Assembly: GCA_034722275.1 (NCBI GenBank)
Contig: JAYENW010000029.1
Coordinates: 1 to 19,146, forward strand
Direction: 5' to 3'
DNA length: 19,146 bases
From: M55B177 sp034722275
Lineage (GTDB): Bacteria; Chloroflexota; Dehalococcoidia; GIF9; AB-539-J10
The notes under the pieces are model-generated. The model was not told the DNA's origin and ran no database searches. It saw only the letters and a list, made by a program, of their open reading frames with translations. The position numbers and the translations under genes were made by a program. This document shows positions 15,727 to 19,146 of this stretch, piece by piece. The stretch's first letter is position 1. Each line of letters starts with the position of its first letter.

Positions 15727-15800
15727 GGGAATTGGAGGATATCACGAAGCTCACCGGAGATTCCCCGAGTAAAGAATAAATAAAGGCGAGCGGCTTCTAT

Positions 15801-16790
15801 ATGGAATTTAGAAAATTTGTCAGGAATGGGGTGGAATACAGATTTGACTCCTTAACCCGCAAGCAGTGCCGAATAAATCCTGATAGAGCCAAGAGGATCA
15901 AACAAGCTGGTGGCAAGATTAACCTTGGCGCAATAATCGCCAGAACGAAGGAAACGTGTCCCTTTTGTCCAGAGCACGTAGAGGACAAAACACCGGGCTT
16001 TCCCTCGACGAAGTGCACGAAAGAAAAGATAAAGCTGGGCGAGACCTTGATTTTTCCCAATTTAAATCCAATTGGTGAGAATCACGCTGTCGGGGTCATA
16101 AGCCGGGAACATTTCTTAGGCCTGGATGAGTTTAGCACCGAGATGCTTCGCGATAATCTGCTTGCCAGCAAGGATTATATCCTTTCTGTATATAGAATGG
16201 ACAAGGAAGCAATTTGGCCCACCTACATTTGGAACTATATGCCGCCCAGCGCGGGGAGCATAATACATCCACATAGCCAGATACTGATAGAACGAGAGCC
16301 ACTGGCAATCCAAATCGAGCTTCTGAAAAGGAGCAAGGTATACTTCAACCACAATCAGAGGAATTACTGGGAAGAACTGGTCAAGGTGGAAAGAAAGCTT
16401 GACGAAAGATTTATCTATGAGAATAGGCACTTATCGGTGATAGCAAGCTTTGCTCCTCAAGGCTTTAATGAAATCCAGTTTATATTCAAGGAGGAAAGCT
16501 CTCTGATGGAGCTAGCTGAAAGGCAAATAGCCGATTTTGCTGATTGTTTGGTAAAAGCATTAAAGGGATACAGAGAACTCGGCATTGGCTCATTTAATTT
16601 GATAACTTTCTCTGGTCCTATAGGTGAAAGACGGGATTACTGCAAGCTAACTGCAAAACTCATCTCGCGTCCTTATCCCGGTGGAATCTACACCAATGAT
16701 ACTGGTCCTATGGAGCGGTTATGCGATGTATGGGTCATTGACACTCTGCCAGAAGTGGTTGCCGAAAAGATGGAGCCGTTCTTCAGATAG
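15801..16790 (+). CDS. GalT-like nucleotidyltransferase (HIT superfamily)
   Basis: This 329-residue protein resembles galactose-1-phosphate uridylyltransferases, which move a nucleotide between UDP-sugar and sugar-phosphate through a nucleotidyl-histidine. Zinc-site-like Cys53 and Cys56 occur in CPFCPEH. NLNPIGENHAVGV (about 88-100) matches the family's NL.P...H. block, and the active-site triad is His156-Pro-His158-Ser-Gln160, with His158 as nucleophile. No galK or galE is nearby, and the protein is slightly short and diverged, so the substrate may be another sugar phosphate. ATG start with a weak AAGGCGAG upstream. It may share a transcript with the M20 gene. Confidence 0.8.
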   Translation: MEFRKFVRNGVEYRFDSLTRKQCRINPDRAKRIKQAGGKINLGAIIARTKETCPFCPEHVEDKTPGFPSTKCTKEKIKLGETLIFPNLNPIGENHAVGVISREHFLGLDEFSTEMLRDNLLASKDYILSVYRMDKEAIWPTYIWNYMPPSAGSIIHPHSQILIEREPLAIQIELLKRSKVYFNHNQRNYWEELVKVERKLDERFIYENRHLSVIASFAPQGFNEIQFIFKEESSLMELAERQIADFADCLVKALKGYRELGIGSFNLITFSGPIGERRDYCKLTAKLISRPYPGGIYTNDTGPMERLCDVWVIDTLPEVVAEKMEPFFR

Positions 16791-16827
16791 AATTAAACTG
16801 AGCTAGCTATTCGTTTTTATGCTTTTG

Positions 16828-16864
16828 TGTTATAATGGAAATATGTAAATATGTAAATATGTAA
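16828..16864 (+). promoter_or_regulatory. Extended -10 promoter with three tandem 8-bp ATATGTAA repeats
   Basis: TGTTATAAT (16828-16836) is an extended -10 element with a perfect TATAAT. Its -35 region is poor. Immediately downstream, at the expected transcription start, ATATGTAA is repeated three times without interruption (16841-16864). The gene that follows encodes a ribbon-helix-helix-like protein, so these repeats are a candidate operator for autoregulation. Confidence 0.6.
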
Positions 16865-16879
16865 AGGCAGGGGCGTGAT

Positions 16880-17101
16880 ATGGCTAAAGGAACGAGAATA
16901 ACTGTAGACCTGGGGAGTGAAGAACTTCTTAAATCAGTAAAATTTGCTGCTGTTGAGCAAGGTGAATCGCTTCGGGAAATTGTTATCGAAGCGCTCAATC
17001 AGTGGCTTGAAAGAAGCAAGACCGCAGGGGATAGAGACTATCAGGCTGCGATACAAGCTATTAATAAATACCGCAAGAACTCTGGTCTGAATAGCAGGTG
17101 A
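16880..17101 (+). CDS. Small ribbon-helix-helix-like DNA-binding protein
   Basis: This 73-residue protein begins with a short strand (GTRITVDLG, 4-12) and two helices, ELLKSVKFAAVEQGESLREIVIEALNQW. That is the layout of CopG/Arc/ParD-type ribbon-helix-helix proteins, followed by a charged tail. Such proteins are often antitoxins or plasmid/chromosomal repressors. No toxin-like ORF (RelE/ParE, PIN, MazF) lies upstream or downstream, so an antitoxin role is unsupported. ATG start with AGGGGCG about 7 nt upstream. Confidence 0.65.
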   Translation: MAKGTRITVDLGSEELLKSVKFAAVEQGESLREIVIEALNQWLERSKTAGDRDYQAAIQAINKYRKNSGLNSR

Positions 17102-17106
17102 GATAA

Positions 17107-17274
17107 CTTTCTCTGGTAAAATCGTTTATCCCAACGAAGCCTGGTGATGCCGTTGAAGTGAAGATTGAGAACATAGGTGCCCTGAGGAACTATGCGGTGG
17201 TGCGAAAACAGATGAGATATGGTGAACTTCATAATTATGGAATAATACTTGACATAATATATAAAGGTTGCTAA
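17107..17274 (+). pseudogene. Fragment resembling the C-terminus of an FAH-family hydrolase
   Basis: The frame from 17107 reads FIPTKPGDAVEVKIENIGAL, then RNYAVV. This matches the C-terminal signature PGD.VEV.IE.IG.LRN.VV of fumarylacetoacetate-hydrolase-family enzymes. A stop lies 5' at 17104-17106, there is no start codon at the head of the fragment and no upstream domain. It runs on for about 20 unrelated codons to TAA at 17272. Only the last 30 or so family residues survive, so it is a remnant. Confidence 0.5.
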
Positions 17275-17369
17275 TTTGCATAAAGTACTGTGCCATCCTG
17301 GAGAGTTGAGATGGCTAATCTTATTTCCCCACCTGACAAAGCAGTTAACTATTCTCCCGGCCCTCAAAA

Positions 17370-17398
17370 TTGACCTCACTTCGTAGCCTTGCTAAAAT
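17370..17398 (+). promoter_or_regulatory. Strong promoter for the tRNA-Ala/DUF3795/tRNA array
   Basis: TTGACC (17370-17375, 5 of 6), a 17-nt spacer and TAAAAT (17393-17398, 5 of 6). The tRNA-Ala 5' end follows 9 nt after the -10. Confidence 0.75.
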
Positions 17399-17407
17399 TG
17401 AATTTGA

Positions 17408-17483
17408 GGGGATATAGCTCAGCTGGGAGAGCGCTGCGTTCGCATCGCAGAGGTTGGGGGTTCGAATCCCCCTATCTCCACCA
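17408..17483 (+). tRNA. tRNA-Ala (anticodon CGC)
   Basis: Acceptor GGGGATA pairs with TATCTCC (one G-T pair). Anticodon stem CTGCG/CGCAG encloses loop TTCGCAT (anticodon CGC), and the T-arm is GGGGGTTCGAATCCCCC. Discriminator A and encoded CCA (17481-17483) are present. The DUF3795 start codon is only 14 nt downstream. Confidence 0.95.
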
Positions 17484-17497
17484 AAAGGAGGTGAATT

Positions 17498-17776
17498 GTG
17501 AAGATAGCTGCCTGTGGTATAGCTTGTGAGGTCTGTTCGTACTTTGTTAAAGGAACATGTGAGGGATGCGTTGCCGGCAACGATGAAGGAGCATCAAAGA
17601 AGCTGGAGATCCAGAAGGCGAAGTTAGGCTTTAACTGCCCAGTTCTTGAATGTGCTTTTAAAAACAAAGTAGGCTATTGTCTCAAGGATTGTGATAAATT
17701 CCCCTGTGAGGTGCTTTATCAAGGATTTCCTTACAGCAAGAGATTTTTAGATATATTTATAAAAAGAAATAAATAA
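17498..17776 (+). CDS. DUF3795 Cys-rich small protein
   Basis: This 92-residue protein of unknown function is recognised as DUF3795 by CGIACEVC near the N-terminus and CEGC at 21-24. Ten cysteines (6, 10, 13, 21, 24, 47, 52, 61, 65, 70) suggest metal or iron-sulfur binding. The family is common in anaerobic bacteria and archaea. The start is GTG at 17498 with a strong AAGGAGGTG placed between the CCA end of tRNA-Ala and the GTG. It is followed 14 nt later by tRNA-Arg. It has no room for its own promoter and must be co-transcribed inside the tRNA array, so its mRNA end is defined by tRNA processing. The first residue would be fMet. Confidence 0.85.
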   Translation: MKIAACGIACEVCSYFVKGTCEGCVAGNDEGASKKLEIQKAKLGFNCPVLECAFKNKVGYCLKDCDKFPCEVLYQGFPYSKRFLDIFIKRNK

Positions 17777-17790
17777 GCTTAGCGTGGCGT

Positions 17791-17863
17791 GCCCCTGTAG
17801 CTCAGAGGATAGAGCAGCGGTTTCCTAAACCGCGTGTCGGGCGTTCGAGTCGCCCCAGGGGTA
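17791..17863 (+). tRNA. tRNA-Arg (anticodon CCT)
   Basis: Acceptor GCCCCTG pairs with CAGGGGT (terminal G-T pair). Anticodon stem GCGGT/ACCGC encloses loop TTCCTAA (anticodon CCT), and the T-arm is GGGCGTTCGAGTCGCCC. CCA is not encoded. Confidence 0.93.
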
Positions 17864-17885
17864 TTTGATATAATTAATTGATTAA

Positions 17886-17961
17886 AGGGGTGTAGCTCAG
17901 TTGGTAGAGCAGCGGTCTCCAAAACCGCAGGTCGTGGGTTCAAGTCCTGCCGCCCCTGCCA
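17886..17961 (+). tRNA. tRNA-Trp (anticodon CCA)
   Basis: Acceptor AGGGGTG pairs with CGCCCCT. The D-arm is GCTCAGTTGGTAGAGC. Anticodon stem GCGGT/ACCGC encloses loop CTCCAAA (anticodon CCA). Discriminator G and encoded CCA are present. One nucleotide separates it from the next tRNA. Confidence 0.95.
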
Positions 17962-17962
17962 T

Positions 17963-18050
17963 GCCGAGGTGGTGGAATAGGTAGACACGCCATCTTGAGG
18001 GGGTGGTGGGCCAAAAGCCCGTGGGAGTTCAAGTCTCCCCCTCGGCACCA
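17963..18050 (+). tRNA. tRNA-Leu (anticodon GAG)
   Basis: This 88-nt class II tRNA has acceptor GCCGAGG/CCTCGGC, anticodon stem CCATC/GGTGG with loop TTGAGGG (anticodon GAG), a long variable arm, T-loop GTTCAAGTC, discriminator A and encoded CCA. Confidence 0.93.
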
Positions 18051-18059
18051 GATGTTGAC

Positions 18060-18088
18060 TTGCTTAGATAGGGCGAAGACGATAAAAT
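18060..18088 (+). promoter_or_regulatory. Candidate internal promoter before tRNA-Gly
   Basis: TTGCTT (18060-18065), 17-nt spacer, TAAAAT (18083-18088), with the tRNA-Gly 5' end 12 nt after the -10. The geometry matches the two stronger tRNA promoters in the window; the -35 is weak (3 of 6). Confidence 0.45.
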
Positions 18089-18100
18089 CTAGTTTTGAAT

Positions 18101-18175
18101 GCGGAAGTAGTTCAGCGGTAGAATACTTCCTTGCCAAGGAAGGGGTCGCGGGTTCGAATCCCGTCTTCCGCTCCA
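18101..18175 (+). tRNA. tRNA-Gly (anticodon GCC)
   Basis: Acceptor GCGGAAG pairs with CTTCCGC. The D-arm starts TAGTTCAGCGGTAGAA. Anticodon stem CTTCC/GGAAG encloses loop TTGCCAA (anticodon GCC), and the T-arm is GCGGGTTCGAATCCCGT. Discriminator T and encoded CCA are present. Confidence 0.95.
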
Positions 18176-18192
18176 TTATAAATTCATATTGT

Positions 18193-18265
18193 GGCGGTGT
18201 AGCCAAGAGGTTAAGGCAGGGGTCTGCAAAACCCCCATGCGGCGGTTCAAATCCGCCCGCCGCCT
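18193..18265 (+). tRNA. tRNA-Cys (anticodon GCA)
   Basis: Acceptor GGCGGTG pairs with CGCCGCC. Anticodon stem GGGGT/ACCCC encloses loop CTGCAAA (anticodon GCA), and the T-arm is GGCGGTTCAAATCCGCC. Discriminator T begins a T-run, so CCA is not encoded. The GC-rich acceptor followed by T-run could slow or partly terminate transcription. Confidence 0.94.
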
Positions 18266-18275
18266 TTTTTACATT

Positions 18276-18359
18276 GCCGAGGTGGCGGAACTGGTAGACG
18301 CGGCGGACTTAAAATCCGCTTCCCATAAGGGAGTGTGGGTTCGAGTCCCACCCCCGGCA
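18276..18359 (+). tRNA. tRNA-Leu (anticodon TAA), with an acceptor-stem A-C mismatch
   Basis: This 84-nt class II tRNA has anticodon stem GCGGA/TCCGC with loop CTTAAAA (anticodon TAA), a variable arm TCCCATAAGGGAG and T-arm GTGGGTTCGAGTCCCAC. The acceptor GCCGAGG faces CCCCGGC, leaving A5 (18280) opposite C68 (18354). The other six pairs are Watson-Crick. CCA is not encoded. truB starts 19 nt downstream. Confidence 0.9.
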
Positions 18360-18378
18360 CTTTTCATTTATATTGACC

Positions 18379-19071
18379 ATGGATAAAATCTTACTTGTTG
18401 ATAAGCCCAAAGGGCTTACTTCGTCCCGGGTAGTAGAGCTTATAAGAAAGAAACTTAGGGTAAAGGTTGGACATACAGGGACATTAGACCCATTAGCGAC
18501 AGGATTGCTGATTATTCTTACGGGCAAGCACACCAAGCAAGCCTCTTCATTCCTTAATCTGGATAAAGGTTACCAGGTCAAAGCTGTCCTGGGTATGGAG
18601 ACCGGCACTTTCGATTTAGGGGGAAAGATTTTGTGGCAAAGTGATAAAGGGGTGACGAAGGAGGAATTGGAAATGGTGGTAAAGGGATTTCATGATGATA
18701 TCTGGCAAATTCCCCCTCCTTATTCCAGCAAAAAGATAGGAGGGCGAAAGGCTTATGAGCTGGCTAGAAAGGGAGTGGCTGTGAATATACCGCCTAAGAA
18801 GGTGAGTATCTATTCTCTAGAGCTTGGAAAATTTGAGTTTCCGTATTTCACTCTTTCCTGTGATGTATCCTCGGGGTTTTATGTTCGAAGTCTGGTTCAC
18901 GATATTGGAGCAAAACTGGGAACTGGTGCCACTGTGATAGAGGTTCGTCGCACCAGGGTGGGACCTTACCGTGTGGAGCAAGCGAAGAGTCTTGAGGAGA
19001 TTGTACATCAGCCGCCAGCCGTGTCAACTCAAACAAAAATGTTACTGGAGAAGAGCCATTCACTCAAATAG
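18379..19071 (+). CDS. truB: tRNA pseudouridine-55 synthase
   Basis: TruB converts U55 in the T-loop of tRNAs to pseudouridine. From the ATG at 18379 the protein has 230 residues: KILLVDKPKGLTSSRVV at the N-terminus, the catalytic GHTGTLDPLATGLL (31-44, Asp37 the nucleophile), then PPPYSSKKIGGRKAYELAR and CDVSSGFYVRSLVHDIG. It is shorter than the E. coli protein and lacks a C-terminal PUA-type domain, as in some other bacterial TruB proteins. A TTG 6 nt upstream is also in frame, but the ATG precedes the conserved N-terminus directly. There is no clear ribosome-binding site. It lies 19 nt after tRNA-Leu(TAA), so it is probably read from the tRNA transcript. Confidence 0.93.
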   Translation: MDKILLVDKPKGLTSSRVVELIRKKLRVKVGHTGTLDPLATGLLIILTGKHTKQASSFLNLDKGYQVKAVLGMETGTFDLGGKILWQSDKGVTKEELEMVVKGFHDDIWQIPPPYSSKKIGGRKAYELARKGVAVNIPPKKVSIYSLELGKFEFPYFTLSCDVSSGFYVRSLVHDIGAKLGTGATVIEVRRTRVGPYRVEQAKSLEEIVHQPPAVSTQTKMLLEKSHSLK

Positions 19072-19146
19072 GAATGTTACCGGGCTAACGCCGCCTCCTC
19101 CTTTCTTTGATTTACTTTGTCCAGTGGGTGGCACCAGAGTTGTTCG
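19072..19146. other. Window end, no supported gene
   Basis: Two minus-strand frames are open to the edge here. One reads EQLWCHPLDKVNQRKE before a TAA at 19077-19079 and has a protein-like charge pattern, so a convergent gene could end here. The piece is too short to recognise. Confidence 0.2.

Noticed and set aside
15726..15766. GGGGAAT/ATTCCCC inverted repeat after the M20 gene as a terminator
   Set aside because: The 27-nt loop is long, there is no T-run, and the next gene is co-directional and close.
17779..18206. Two minus-strand ORFs over the tRNA array (reading RQDLNPRPAVLETAALPTEL and similar)
   Set aside because: These are the typical false proteins translated from the antisense of clustered tRNA genes.
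1..19146. CRISPR array or long tandem repeats
   Set aside because: No regularly spaced direct repeats of 20 or more bases are visible. The only tandem repeat is the 8-bp triplet at 16841.
1..19146. Archaeal origin of the segment
   Set aside because: STT3, geranylgeranyl reductase and ACS suggested it, but AcsB has the bacterial N-terminal domain, LepB is bacterial, and the tRNA promoters are sigma70-like.

Overview
The window reads as a bacterial chromosome segment of moderate GC. The best guess is an anaerobic Chloroflexota bacterium of the Dehalococcoidia type. Three things point that way: a bacterial three-domain acetyl-CoA synthase with its corrinoid iron-sulfur protein, an STT3-type oligosaccharyltransferase next to a geranylgeranyl-reductase-family flavoprotein, and several small Cys-rich anaerobe proteins (DUF1847, DUF3795). 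Sigma70-like promoters in front of the tRNA genes and a LepB-type signal peptidase argue against an archaeon. The taxonomic call is inference; no marker gene fixes it.

Left end (1-5024, all minus strand): a probable surface-glycan/protein-glycosylation operon. In transcription order it encodes a geranylgeranyl-reductase-family flavoprotein, STT3/AglB-like oligosaccharyltransferase, a WbpA-like UDP-sugar 6-dehydrogenase, and the first 21 codons of a Gfo/Idh/MocA oxidoreductase that runs off the window. The genes are 4-33 nt apart. Together they could saturate a polyprenyl carrier, make an N-acetylated uronic-acid sugar nucleotide and transfer the glycan to protein.

4968-5990: a degraded zone with a short palindromic hairpin, a decayed transposase N-terminus joined in frame to a serine-recombinase C-terminus, and three minus-strand tRNAs (Phe, Leu-CAA, Gln) behind a near-consensus promoter. 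Then come lepB and pyrE (minus, ATGA overlap), where the signal peptidase has Cys at the usual Ser nucleophile position. A divergent SIMPL-domain lipoprotein gene follows, ending in a 32-bp perfect palindrome terminator, then tRNA-Lys.

8499-13052 (plus): acsB-acsD-acsC, the acetyl-CoA synthase and both corrinoid protein subunits of the Wood-Ljungdahl pathway. No CO dehydrogenase (acsA) or methyltransferase (acsE) lies beside them. Convergent to this is a two-gene unit (DUF1847 protein and an iron-sulfur HhH-GPD glycosylase-like protein, GTGA overlap). Divergent from that are an M20 metallopeptidase/deacylase and a GalT-like nucleotidyltransferase.

16791-19146 (plus): a small ribbon-helix-helix-like protein gene behind an extended -10 promoter with three tandem 8-bp repeats, a gene remnant that looks like an FAH-family C-terminus, and a seven-tRNA array (Ala, Arg, Trp, Leu-GAG, Gly, Cys, Leu-TAA) with a DUF3795 gene embedded after the first tRNA. 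truB (tRNA pseudouridine-55 synthase) follows directly after the last tRNA. The window holds eleven tRNA genes in all.
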